Assembly (NCBI GenBank): GCA_029556615.1
Contig: JAKQDD010000156.1
Location: forward strand, 1 to 47,624
From: Verrucomicrobiota bacterium
GTDB taxonomy: Bacteria > Verrucomicrobiota > Verrucomicrobiia > Limisphaerales > J093
Direction of reading: 5' to 3'
Length of the DNA stretch: 47,624 bases
How positions within the stretch are numbered: position 1 is the stretch's first letter; each line of letters begins with the position of its first letter. Below, piece after piece: positions 18,380 to 26,087 of the stretch. A model generated the notes under the pieces. The model did no database searches. It was not told the DNA's origin and worked only from the letters and a program-made list of their open reading frames with translations. The translations under genes were made by a program, and so were the position numbers.

Positions 18380-19393
18380 TCAGGCCGGGGACTCGCCCGC
18401 CGCACGGGCCTCGCGCTTCGCCTTCCATTCCCAATACCAGGCGATCCAGACGGCAATCTCGTAGAGAATCTGCAGAGGAATCGCCATCATCACCTGGGTC
18501 AACACCTCCGGAGTCGTCAGCAACGCGCCCAGGAGCAGGTTGACCACGATCATGTACCGGCGCAAGCCCGCCAGCTTCTTGTGATCCAAAATCCCAATCT
18601 TGACCAGCGCCAGCAACACGACGGGCAGCTCGAACCCGAGCCCCATGCCAAGCATGAACTTGACCACGAAACTGAAGTACGTCTCCGCCCGCCAGTCGGG
18701 CATCGTCACCCCCATCCACAGGGAGTAGGCCTCCGCTGCCCGAAGCGCAAGCGGCATCATCCCAAAGTAACAAAAACAAACCCCGGCCAGAAACAGCGCC
18801 GCCCCAACCCCCAGCGCCCTCGAAAAGTACTTCTTCTCCTTCACCTTCATCGCCGGCACGATGAACTGCCCAATAAACAAAAAGACAAAGGGCGAGGCGA
18901 CGAGCAGCCCGGCGAAAAAGGCCAGATGCAGCGAGGAAATGAACGGCGCCGCCGGGTCCAGGAAGATCAGGCCGGGACCGCTCCCCTCATCCGCGAAGGG
19001 CGCCGTCGACGGCCGCAGCGCCAGCACGGTTTCGCCGGCCATGGTGACAGGAGCGATCTGGTAGCGAACAACCCGGTTCGATCCGAGCGGGAGCGCCGCC
19101 AGCCATTCGTTGGTGCCGGCGAACCGACCGAACCGATTGGTGCCCAGGTAAAACTCGACCTGCTGCTGGCGCGGACGATTCAGCCGGTGCGCGCGATCCA
19201 GCGGCCACTTCAACACCGCCACCAGCTGGTTCACCGCCAGCAGGCAAACCACCATCGCAATGAGAACCGCCGCGCCGCTCTTGACGAGAACCCACCGCAG
19301 ATCCTCGAGATGCTCGAGAAACGACTTGACCGGGCCGCCGCCCTCCTCGTCCTCCTCGCTCTCCGGACGCGGCAGTTCGGTCGGGTCAGCCAT
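18380..19393 (-). CDS. tatC: Sec-independent translocase TatC with enlarged first periplasmic loop
   Basis: 337 aa, against ~250 for typical TatC. It has the signature cytoplasmic SFLEHLEDLR (24-33), transmembrane helices at ~38-60, 155-180, 195-215, 240-263, 277-292 and 298-318, the GMGLGFELPVVLL motif and a late LLTTPEVLTQ block. Between TM1 (LKWPLD, ~66) and the conserved LDPAAPFISSLHLAF (~145-159) there are about 60 extra residues, so the first periplasmic loop is much larger than in E. coli. TatC binds twin-arginine signal peptides; at least one Tat substrate candidate (the Gfo/Idh protein) is encoded in the window. Last gene of the tol-pal-tat run, 28 bp after tatA. Confidence 0.95.
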   Translation of the reverse strand: MADPTELPRPESEEDEEGGGPVKSFLEHLEDLRWVLVKSGAAVLIAMVVCLLAVNQLVAVLKWPLDRAHRLNRPRQQQVEFYLGTNRFGRFAGTNEWLAALPLGSNRVVRYQIAPVTMAGETVLALRPSTAPFADEGSGPGLIFLDPAAPFISSLHLAFFAGLLVASPFVFLFIGQFIVPAMKVKEKKYFSRALGVGAALFLAGVCFCYFGMMPLALRAAEAYSLWMGVTMPDWRAETYFSFVVKFMLGMGLGFELPVVLLALVKIGILDHKKLAGLRRYMIVVNLLLGALLTTPEVLTQVMMAIPLQILYEIAVWIAWYWEWKAKREARAAGESPA

Positions 19394-19421
19394 GAAGCGT
19401 CAAACCGTAAGCCGCCCGGCC

Positions 19422-19733
19422 TCAGGACTGCTGAGGCGGTGTGGCCGGCGGCGTCGAAGGCGGCTCCTCGGTCCCGCTCGAGGGCCCCGAGTACGCGCTC
19501 GGCTCGGTGGGAACCGGCGGCGGCGGCGGCGGCGGCGGGGAGTGCAGCTCCTCACCAGCCCGCTCGATTTCGTCCTGGACCTCGCGCGAGGCCTTCTTGA
19601 ATTCCTTGATCCCCTGGCCAAGGCCCTTCGCAAAATCAGGGATCTTCTTCGCCCCAAAAAGGATCAACACCGCCGCGAGCACGAGGATCAGCTCCCCGCC
19701 GCTCAAACCGAAGACTGCAAAAAGTGGCGCCAT
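19422..19733 (-). CDS. tatA: TatA/TatE family pore protein, long form
   Basis: 103 aa from the ATG at 19733. A short N-terminal hydrophobic helix ([20 protein letters not shown]) is followed by an amphipathic helix ([18 protein letters not shown]), the TatA signature. The C-terminal half is a proline-rich tail including eight consecutive prolines. It lies 7 bp after a second, shorter tatA and 28 bp before tatC. An upstream in-frame start at 19871 is rejected because it would read over the other tatA. Confidence 0.92.
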   Translation of the reverse strand: MAPLFAVFGLSGGELILVLAAVLILFGAKKIPDFAKGLGQGIKEFKKASREVQDEIERAGEELHSPPPPPPPPVPTEPSAYSGPSSGTEEPPSTPPATPPQQS

Positions 19734-19740
19734 ACGCGAA

Positions 19741-19914
19741 TCAGCCCTTGCTTTCGGGCGGTTCTTTCGAGGCTTTCCTGAATTCCTTGATCCCCTGGCC
19801 CAGGCCCTTGGCGAATTCCGGGATCTTGCGGGCGCCGAACAGCACCAGGACGACGACCACCAGCAGGACAATCTCGCCCCCGCTCAATCCCCACATTGCC
19901 ATCATAGCATTCAT
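19741..19914 (-). CDS. tatA: TatA/TatE family pore protein, short form
   Basis: A small 57-aa gene. It begins [18 protein letters not shown], has a single hydrophobic helix, then [20 protein letters not shown], nearly the same amphipathic helix as the neighbouring 103-aa paralogue, and ends PPESKG. The two are evidently a tandem duplication followed by divergence of the tail. Two TatA-type proteins with one TatC are common; the pair could divide TatA- and TatB-like roles, which sequence alone does not settle. Start ATG at 19914, 18 bp after the pal stop. Confidence 0.9.
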   Translation of the reverse strand: MNAMMAMWGLSGGEIVLLVVVVLVLFGARKIPEFAKGLGQGIKEFRKASKEPPESKG

Positions 19915-19932
19915 AGTCACCCGATGCCTCGG

Positions 19933-20598
19933 TTACGGCTTCGGCAGTAGCAAAATGAACTCGCCACGCCGGTTCTTCGCATAGGCGTCCTCGTTCTGGC
20001 CCGGATCGGCCGGCCGATTCTCGCCCCAGCTCCGCGTGAAAACCCGGTCCGCGGCAATCCCGTACTTGATGAGATACGTCCGCACCGCCAGGGCGCGACG
20101 CTCGCCCAGCGCACGGTTGTATTCTTCCGTGCCCCGCTCGTCGCAGTGCCCGTCGATCATCAGCTTCGCTTCCGGCTTCGCCTTCAATTCGTCCCCAACC
20201 GCGTCACACCGGCCGTGCTGCGTCTTCCGCACCACGGAACTGTCGAACTCGAAGTAAACCGTCTGCGCCTTGAAGTACTCCGTGTCGGGCACCATGCCCT
20301 CGATCATCTCGATGGGGGCCTGTTCGATACCGCTCGGACCTTCCTTCACCGGGGTGGTCTCGACCGGGGTCGCGCGCACGCCTGTGTCCGGCTGCACCGG
20401 AGCCACGTTGTCCGGCGTCGGCGACCGCGCCCCCCCCTCCGTCGGACCCACCCGCGTGGTGCCCCCAGGACCCGGCCCGCCCTTGGCCCCCGCTATCGGG
20501 ATCTGCGTGACCGGTTTCTGCGGCTTCTTGCACCCAACGCCCCCGAGCGCCAGGGCCAGAACAACCGCGAATAGATTCAGCAACAGTGCGCGTTTCAT
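19933..20598 (-). CDS. pal: peptidoglycan-associated lipoprotein Pal (OmpA-like domain)
   Basis: 221 aa. A lipoprotein signal with lipobox GGVGC (Cys23) is followed by a long Gly/Pro/Thr-rich linker (~25-105). A C-terminal OmpA-like peptidoglycan-binding domain (~110-218) carries VYFEFDSSVV, GHCDERGTEEYN, LGERRALAV and a final GENRPADPGQNEDAYAKNRR. Pal anchors the outer membrane to peptidoglycan and interacts with TolB; the linker is longer than in E. coli Pal. It lies 25 bp after tolB and 18 bp before tatA. Confidence 0.95.
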   Translation of the reverse strand: MKRALLLNLFAVVLALALGGVGCKKPQKPVTQIPIAGAKGGPGPGGTTRVGPTEGGARSPTPDNVAPVQPDTGVRATPVETTPVKEGPSGIEQAPIEMIEGMVPDTEYFKAQTVYFEFDSSVVRKTQHGRCDAVGDELKAKPEAKLMIDGHCDERGTEEYNRALGERRALAVRTYLIKYGIAADRVFTRSWGENRPADPGQNEDAYAKNRRGEFILLLPKP

Positions 20599-20623
20599 GT
20601 TGTGCCAGAATAAAGCGCCATCC

Positions 20624-21808
20624 TCACCGGGCCCAACTGGGTTGCGAGGCGGTGCCAGCGTTTATTGGAATATCCTTGGACTGTTTGGTTAGCACGTCAA
20701 GCAAAGACAGGCTCCGCCGCCCCCCGCTGCCGCGCTTGGTGTAGATCAGGGTCCTCGAGTTCCCCGCCCAGCAAGGATCCTCCCCCGACACCAGGAGCTT
20801 CGCTTCCCCACCGCCCGCCTCGACCAGACATATCTGGAACCCCCCCATCTGCGACGTGAACGCAATGGTCTTCCCATCCGGCGACCAGTCGGGCTCGGTC
20901 GGGTTCAGCACCCCGCTGGTCGCAATCCGGCGCATCGAACCGCCGCCCGCCGGAATCCGCGCCAGCGTCCGGCGACCGTCAATCCTCGTCGCAAAACAAA
21001 CCCAACCCCCGTCCGGCGACCACGTGGGCGAGGACTCGTCCTCGGGCGTCTGCGTCAATTGACGCAGCCCCGTCCCATCCACGTTCGCCACAAACAGATC
21101 CGGACTGCCGCTCTTGCTCAGGATCATCGCCACATGCTGCCCGTCCGGGGAAACCGCGGGACTGATGTTCGAGCCGGAATAGCGGGCAACGGTCCGCCGC
21201 ACGCCGGAGCCGAGGTCGTGCGACACAATGTCCGGGTTCCCGCTCTTGTACGTGGTATAAAACAACATCCGATGCCCCGGCCGCCAACAGGGGGCTGCCA
21301 CCACCGTCCGGTCCTGCGTCACCGCCACCGCATTGAACCCGTCGTAATCGGCCAGATACACCTCGCTGTCCTGGCCCCGCGTGATCTTGAAGGCAATCTT
21401 CGTCCTCGCCACCCCCGGCTTGCCCGTCACCGCCAGCACCACGTCATCCGATAACGCGTGCGCCTGCGTCCGCGCCCCCCCTCCGCTGTACGCCTTGGCA
21501 AAAAGCTCGCTCTTCTTGATCGCGTCCTGAAGCCGCCCCTCCACCACGCTGCCGCCACCCCCCTTGAGCGCGTATTGGAGCTTCTCGTCGCCCGATCCCA
21601 CCACCTTGAACCCCGCGATCTCGAGGTCGAACTGAAGCACCCGCTCGACCTCGCCCGAGTAGCCCTCCAAACTGATGTGAATCGGCGGCGTCCTGCCCCA
21701 CGCCTCCCGCTCGATCGTAATCCGCTCCTCCCCCGCCCGCGCCGCCAGCCACTGCAGCAACACGACGCCCGCCGCCATCCAGCTCAGAATCGCCCTTGCC
21801 ATGTTCAT
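20624..21808 (-). CDS. tolB: Tol-Pal system beta-propeller protein TolB
   Basis: 394 aa. A signal peptide (AILSWMAAGVVLLQWLAARAG) precedes the N-terminal TolB domain (~30-140) and a six-bladed WD40-like propeller with the repeated PDG pattern (SPAVSPDGQHVAMI, SPTWSPDGGWVCFA, EPDWSPDGKTIAFT). Periplasmic partner of Pal. The start ATG overlaps the tolA stop by 4 bp (ATGA at 21805-21808). Confidence 0.95.
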   Translation of the reverse strand: MNMARAILSWMAAGVVLLQWLAARAGEERITIEREAWGRTPPIHISLEGYSGEVERVLQFDLEIAGFKVVGSGDEKLQYALKGGGGSVVEGRLQDAIKKSELFAKAYSGGGARTQAHALSDDVVLAVTGKPGVARTKIAFKITRGQDSEVYLADYDGFNAVAVTQDRTVVAAPCWRPGHRMLFYTTYKSGNPDIVSHDLGSGVRRTVARYSGSNISPAVSPDGQHVAMILSKSGSPDLFVANVDGTGLRQLTQTPEDESSPTWSPDGGWVCFATRIDGRRTLARIPAGGGSMRRIATSGVLNPTEPDWSPDGKTIAFTSQMGGFQICLVEAGGGEAKLLVSGEDPCWAGNSRTLIYTKRGSGGRRSLSLLDVLTKQSKDIPINAGTASQPSWAR

Positions 21809-22707
21809 CCCAGCCCTTGCTTGGTTTTAAGGTCGAAATCGATCAGAAACGTCTTCTGATCGTCCGGTGAGTTCTCCGGGAAAGGCCGGCCGATCGTGGT
21901 CACCCGGTCCAGAGCCGCCTGGACGGAACGATCCAAGACCGCAATCCCCGATCGGCGGGTGACGGTCTTCTGGACCACCGACCCGTCGCGGGCAATGACC
22001 ACCCGCACCGTCACCACCGCCGAGCCCTCAGGCACCTCGGCCGGCGCCCGCCACGCTCGATCGAATATCATCCGCACGTAAAGCCCGTACCCCGCATACG
22101 TCTCGCCGCCACCCCCGGGACCAAAGGGCACCACCGAAAGACTCCGACTCGACAGCCCGCTCTTCAGGGCGCTTACCGCCCCCCCAATCTGTTGGTTCCG
22201 CGCCACCCGCGCTTCTTCCCGGCTTCGGGCCGCCTCCGCCGCTTCCGCCGCTGCCGCCGCCTCGCGCTCGGCAGCGGAAGGTGCCCGGGGCGTCGACCGG
22301 TCCCGAACCACGGGGTTCTTGTTCACCTGGATCTTGGGTTTCTTGGGCGCCTTCTTGCTGCCATCCGTGTAGGCGTTGGAATCCGCCGCAGGCTTCGGCC
22401 TGGGCTTGGGCGCAGCCGGCGTCGCCCGCGGCACGGGTGCGGGCGTCACCCTCGGCAAGGGCGCCGGGGGCGTGGGATCCGCGACGGGAGGCGCAGGGGC
22501 TGGCTGCGTGCGGGGAGTGCCCCGCGGATCGCCGCCGCCCACCACCGGAGCATCCACCAGCCGGTCCGGAATGAACTCAAGCACCGGCAGGGTCAGGGTC
22601 TGCTCCTCTCGAGGCACCACAAAACCCGCGCCCGCCACCAACACCATCAGCAGAACCCCGTGGAGCCCCACCGAAGCCGCCAAACACTGGAATCGAAGCC
22701 GGCTCAC
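21805..22707 (-). CDS. tolA: TolA/TonB-like energy-transducing envelope protein
   Basis: 300 aa from a GTG at 22707 that overlaps the tolR stop (GTGA). One N-terminal transmembrane anchor (CLAASVGLHGVLLMVLVAGA) is followed by a Pro/Ala/Lys-rich region (~70-150), an Ala/Glu helical stretch (SAAEREAAAAAEAAEAARSR) and a C-terminal TonB-like domain with VTVRVVIARDGSVVQKTV and RRSGIAVLDRSVQAALDRV. The layout matches TolA, which spans the periplasm and contacts TolB and Pal. The C-terminal fold is TonB-type, common in TolA proteins outside Proteobacteria. An ATG 57 bp upstream is rejected in favour of the coupled GTG. Confidence 0.88.
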   Translation of the reverse strand: MSRLRFQCLAASVGLHGVLLMVLVAGAGFVVPREEQTLTLPVLEFIPDRLVDAPVVGGGDPRGTPRTQPAPAPPVADPTPPAPLPRVTPAPVPRATPAAPKPRPKPAADSNAYTDGSKKAPKKPKIQVNKNPVVRDRSTPRAPSAAEREAAAAAEAAEAARSREEARVARNQQIGGAVSALKSGLSSRSLSVVPFGPGGGGETYAGYGLYVRMIFDRAWRAPAEVPEGSAVVTVRVVIARDGSVVQKTVTRRSGIAVLDRSVQAALDRVTTIGRPFPENSPDDQKTFLIDFDLKTKQGLG

Positions 22708-23123
22708 GGCGAGCGCGCCCCTTCCGTGGCGAGGTTGATGCGGGTGATCCCGTTGCGGGTGCAACGGTCAATCACCGGATAGAAGTGCTTTAACATGCTC
22801 TCCCGGTCACCCCGAATCCGCAGCACCATTCCCCGGTTCGCCCGGAACGCGGCCACCAGTTGCTGCTCCAACTGATCGATCGTAACCCGCTGTTTGTCCA
22901 GTGCGTAGACGCCATTTCGATCAATTTCTACCGTCCGCACGCTGTCCCGGTCGACCTCGAGCCCGTCCCGCCCGCCCTCGGGCAGCCGAAGTTCCATGCC
23001 CTTCTCCAGCAGCGGAGTCGTGATGACAAAAATGATCAGCAGCACGAACGCCAGATCCAGCAGCGGCGTGATGTTGATGTCACTCAGCGTGACGAGCGAG
23101 TTCCGTTGTGAGAAACGCTTCAT
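22704..23123 (-). CDS. tolR: biopolymer transporter ExbD/TolR
   Basis: 139 aa with one N-terminal transmembrane helix (DLAFVLLIIFVITTPLL) containing the conserved proton-path Asp (D23, NITPLLDLAFV) and a periplasmic domain. It forms the proton-driven motor with TolQ. The start is unusual: a dispersed repeat ends 2 bp before the ATG, leaving only gctagg directly adjacent and no well-spaced Shine-Dalgarno. Confidence 0.93.
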   Translation of the reverse strand: MKRFSQRNSLVTLSDINITPLLDLAFVLLIIFVITTPLLEKGMELRLPEGGRDGLEVDRDSVRTVEIDRNGVYALDKQRVTIDQLEQQLVAAFRANRGMVLRIRGDRESMLKHFYPVIDRCTRNGITRINLATEGARSP

Positions 23124-23125
23124 CC

Positions 23126-23306
23126 TAGCGAGGCGCCGCCTCAGACCGATGAAACATGCAATCCAAAGGAACCGTGGGGGGGCAGCAGGGCACCCTGCCT
23201 CCGCGCCTCGCTAATGGAGAGTCCTCAACGGAAGCAGGGGAGGCCTGGAACCGGACCGGACAAAACTTGACCTGTTGACCACACATTCCAAGAGCCGAGG
23301 ACTCTA
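23126..23306 (-). repeat. dispersed two-stem element, copy B, in the tol operon
   Basis: It runs from ctagcgaggcgccgcctcag to gccgaggactcta and fills the whole gap between the zinc-ribbon gene and tolR. Stem arms are tagcgaggcgc with gcgcctcgcta, and agagtcctc with gaggactct. The loop keeps aaacttgacctgttgacc. On the minus strand its first bases supply the TAG stop of the zinc-ribbon gene, and its last bases abut the tolR ATG. It must be transcribed within the operon mRNA. Confidence 0.9.
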
Positions 23307-23663
23307 AAGGACGTACGCCAGGTACAACACGCCCAGAACCACTGTCAGGCCCAGCAACACCAGCAGGACCTCGAGGATCTGCCAGCCGGCACGATGCCAG
23401 AACGAATGGCGGCGATGCCCCCGGCGACGCCCGAAGAGCCCCCGACGATGGAGTCGGCCATGGCAGAACTGGCAGCGCGTGTAGACTCGCGGGTTCCGCC
23501 GACCGCAGCGGCGGCAGTCCAAATACAGGGGACTTCCGCACTTCTCGCAGTCGTCGTAACCCAGATAGTTGAGGTGATCGCACTTGCCACACAGCACACC
23601 AGGCTGGTTCTTCGTGCGATCCACCGCAACGTCGGCGGGGGCATTCTCGTCACTCGAGGTCAT
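23304..23663 (-). CDS. zinc-ribbon membrane protein between tolQ and tolR
   Basis: 119 aa from the ATG at 23663, overlapping the end of tolQ by 14 bp. Four CxxC pairs (CGKC, CEKC, CRRC, CQFC) lie at ~22-66 and should form two zinc ribbons. A very basic stretch (HRRGLFGRRRGHRRHSFWHR) then precedes a C-terminal transmembrane helix (ILEVLLVLLGLTVVLGVLYLAYVL), so it is probably tail-anchored with cytoplasmic ribbons. I know no standard Tol component like it. Its stop codon is the first codon of repeat copy B. Function unknown; the position suggests a link to the TolQ-TolR motor or to translation of this operon. Confidence 0.8.
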   Translation of the reverse strand: MTSSDENAPADVAVDRTKNQPGVLCGKCDHLNYLGYDDCEKCGSPLYLDCRRCGRRNPRVYTRCQFCHGRLHRRGLFGRRRGHRRHSFWHRAGWQILEVLLVLLGLTVVLGVLYLAYVL

Positions 23664-24387
23664 CGTCGCTGAGATACTCCGTTTCCATCCGCGAGACCAA
23701 TTCCTGGGCAAAATTGTCCAACTCCACCGTCAACACCCGCAGGTTGTGAACCAGCCAGTTGTAACCAAACATCGAAGGGATCGCAACGAGCAACCCCGCA
23801 ACCGTCGTGATGAGCGCCCCGGATACCCCGGGAGCCATCGACGTCAGGTCCGCGTGGCCGCCCGCAGCCGCTGCCTGCGCGATCCCGCTGAACGCGCTCA
23901 TCACCCCCCAAACCGTCCCCAGCAACCCCAGAAACGGCGAGCCGCTCACCGCCAGCGCCAGCAGAATCAAACCCGATTCGAGCCGAAGACACTCCTGCGC
24001 CACCGCCCGCTCGAGCGTCCGCTTCACATGCTCCATCGCCTTCAACGAGACCCGCGTCCGCCGCTGCGCCGCGTCCGCCGTCCGCAGCCGGCTCACGAGC
24101 TCCTGACAGCCCGCCTGATAAACCGAGAACAGCGGACAGCCCTCGACATTCACCCGCCGGTCATGGATGCCAAGAACGTCCTTCTGGCTCCGGAATTCCG
24201 TGTCGAAATACCGGTTCAACCGCCTCGCCCGCCGCATCTCGACCGCCTTCGTCGCCATGATCGACCAGGCGAAAATCGAGAAGATCACCAGAATGACGAT
24301 GATGACCTTCCCCTCCACCGTGCACCGATCCCACACGTAGAGGAGATCCATCTGCGTACGCGCAAAAAACGCCAGGGGCGGACTCAT
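23650..24387 (-). CDS. tolQ: proton-channel family protein TolQ/ExbB
   Basis: 245 aa. Transmembrane helices at ~25-47, ~140-162 and ~178-200, with the family signature SPFLGLLGTVWGVMSAFSGI and PGVSGALITTVAGLLVAIPS. It forms the pentameric proton channel around TolR. Together with tolR, tolA, tolB and pal this completes the Tol-Pal set that supports outer-membrane constriction at division. First gene of the run; 90 bp separate it from the GH57 gene upstream. Confidence 0.93.
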   Translation of the reverse strand: MSPPLAFFARTQMDLLYVWDRCTVEGKVIIVILVIFSIFAWSIMATKAVEMRRARRLNRYFDTEFRSQKDVLGIHDRRVNVEGCPLFSVYQAGCQELVSRLRTADAAQRRTRVSLKAMEHVKRTLERAVAQECLRLESGLILLALAVSGSPFLGLLGTVWGVMSAFSGIAQAAAAGGHADLTSMAPGVSGALITTVAGLLVAIPSMFGYNWLVHNLRVLTVELDNFAQELVSRMETEYLSDDDLE

Positions 24388-24477
24388 GCGTCATCGTCTT
24401 CTTCCTGCTGCATCCGGCCCTTATGCTCTATCAGCGCCGGAGAGAGGTCAACCGTTTCCACCACCCCCCAGCGCGCC

Positions 24478-26076
24478 TCAGATAGGCGTCCAGCCACCGA
24501 CGGGTCTCCACCGACGCGGGTCCACGGCCGGGAACACGCCGTCGAGCGCCTCGATCTCCGCAAGCCACGCGGCGCCCAGTTCGCCCGTCGTCAGCCCGTC
24601 ACACAGCCGCTGGAAACGAGCCAGATGCTCCGTCACCCGCTGCCCGGCATACTCGGGATTGGTCCCCGTCGTCAGGATGAACGGCCAGTCACTTGCTTGC
24701 GCCAGCATCAGTTCCCGCGCCGCCTGCCGCAGGGCGCGCTCCTCGATCTCCCCAGCACCGCCACACTGCTCGACCAGCTCCGCCAGACGCCCTTCCGCCA
24801 CCCGCAAATGCGGCTGTATCCAGGCGTTCTTCTCATTCACCCACACCTGGAAATACCCGCCCTCGCCCCAGCTCGACGGACAGGGCCGGACCACTTGCAG
24901 CGTGGATTGCCCCCGCAAATAGTCCGTCGGAGTCAGAAACCCAAAGGCCGGAGGCGCCGCCGTGGCCTGCCGCACCACCGCGTCCAGAAACCAGAGCCCC
25001 TCGTGCCACCAGTGCCCAAACAGCTCCGCATCGTAAGGAGCCACCATCAGCGGCGGCCGGTCCATCACCGCCGCCGCAGCCTCGAGCTGCGCCGCCCGCG
25101 CGGCGCAAAAATGCGCCGCATGCTCCTCCGCCGCCCTCCGGGCCGCCGCCGGATCGTAGAGCCGCTTCTCCCCGCTGCCACCCGTGATCGCATGGTACTT
25201 CACCCCCGTGAACCCGCGATGGTTCGGCGACGGCAGATAAGGCCGCACGTACTCGTAGTCGAGATCGAAACCAATGTCCCGATAAAAATCCCGGTACCGC
25301 GGATCCCCCGGATACCCCTCGCCCCGACTCCACACCTGCCGCGCTGAATCGCGATCCCGGCCAAACACCGCCAGCCCCTCCGGAGTGAAGACCGGCGCCA
25401 GGGTCCCGTACCGCGGCCGCGGCGAACCCCGCAGCAAACCGTCCGTGTCCACGATGAACCACCGCAGATTCGCCTCCCGCAACACCGGCTCGATCGCCGG
25501 TACATAGCCGCACTCCGGCAGCCAGATCCCGACCGGATCCCGGCCAAAACACGAGCGATAATGGTCGCAAGCGGTGAAAACCTGCCCGCGCAGCGCGAGA
25601 GGGGACTCCGCCAGCAAGGGCAGCAGCGCGTGGGTCGCTGCACACGTGATGATCTCGATCCGGCCCGCCTCCTGAAGCCGCCGGAACCCGCCCACCAAGT
25701 CCCGGCCGCACCGGTGCCACGCCTCCCGCAACGACCGGAATCGTTCGAGATTGGCCTCCGCCAGCGGCCGGCAGCCCGCCTCGAAGTGCGTCCGAAAACA
25801 CTCGCGCTCCGCCAGGTCAATCAGCGCCTCCAACCGGCTCTCGAACCGCGCCTGCAACAGCGGATCGAGCAGCATCGAACAAAGCGTCGGCGAGAGCGTC
25901 AGCGCCAGCCGCACGTTCAGCCGATCCCGCCCCCAGGCCTCGATCAGCGTCAACAGCGGGAGATAACACTCCGCCATCGCCTCGAAAAGCCAGCTCTCCT
26001 CGAGAAACTGCTCGTGCTCCGGATGCCGCACGAAGGGCAGGTGCGCGTGCAGCACCAATGCAACATGGCCGCCCAT
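24478..26076 (-). CDS. GH57 1,4-alpha-glucan branching enzyme (DUF1957-containing type)
   Basis: 532 aa. The N-terminal beta7/alpha barrel starts with VALVLHAHLPFVRHPE, a GH57 hallmark. The likely nucleophile is E188 (WLPECGY) and the acid/base D349 (APYDAELFGHWW), matching in spacing the Thermococcus-type GH57 branching enzymes. The C-terminal helical domain is present (SDWPFILTTGT..YA..R). It makes alpha-1,6 branches in glycogen. No signal peptide. It lies 11 bp after a DUF4912 gene, an association I recognise from related genomes. Confidence 0.93.
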   Translation of the reverse strand: MGGHVALVLHAHLPFVRHPEHEQFLEESWLFEAMAECYLPLLTLIEAWGRDRLNVRLALTLSPTLCSMLLDPLLQARFESRLEALIDLAERECFRTHFEAGCRPLAEANLERFRSLREAWHRCGRDLVGGFRRLQEAGRIEIITCAATHALLPLLAESPLALRGQVFTACDHYRSCFGRDPVGIWLPECGYVPAIEPVLREANLRWFIVDTDGLLRGSPRPRYGTLAPVFTPEGLAVFGRDRDSARQVWSRGEGYPGDPRYRDFYRDIGFDLDYEYVRPYLPSPNHRGFTGVKYHAITGGSGEKRLYDPAAARRAAEEHAAHFCAARAAQLEAAAAVMDRPPLMVAPYDAELFGHWWHEGLWFLDAVVRQATAAPPAFGFLTPTDYLRGQSTLQVVRPCPSSWGEGGYFQVWVNEKNAWIQPHLRVAEGRLAELVEQCGGAGEIEERALRQAARELMLAQASDWPFILTTGTNPEYAGQRVTEHLARFQRLCDGLTTGELGAAWLAEIEALDGVFPAVDPRRWRPVGGWTPI

Positions 26077-26087
26077 GAATCCCCTGA

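Noticed and set aside
23125..23592. 155-aa minus-strand frame through repeat copy B
   Set aside because: Its upstream half overlaps the zinc-ribbon gene in another frame and the rest is translated repeat; no independent start or conserved content.
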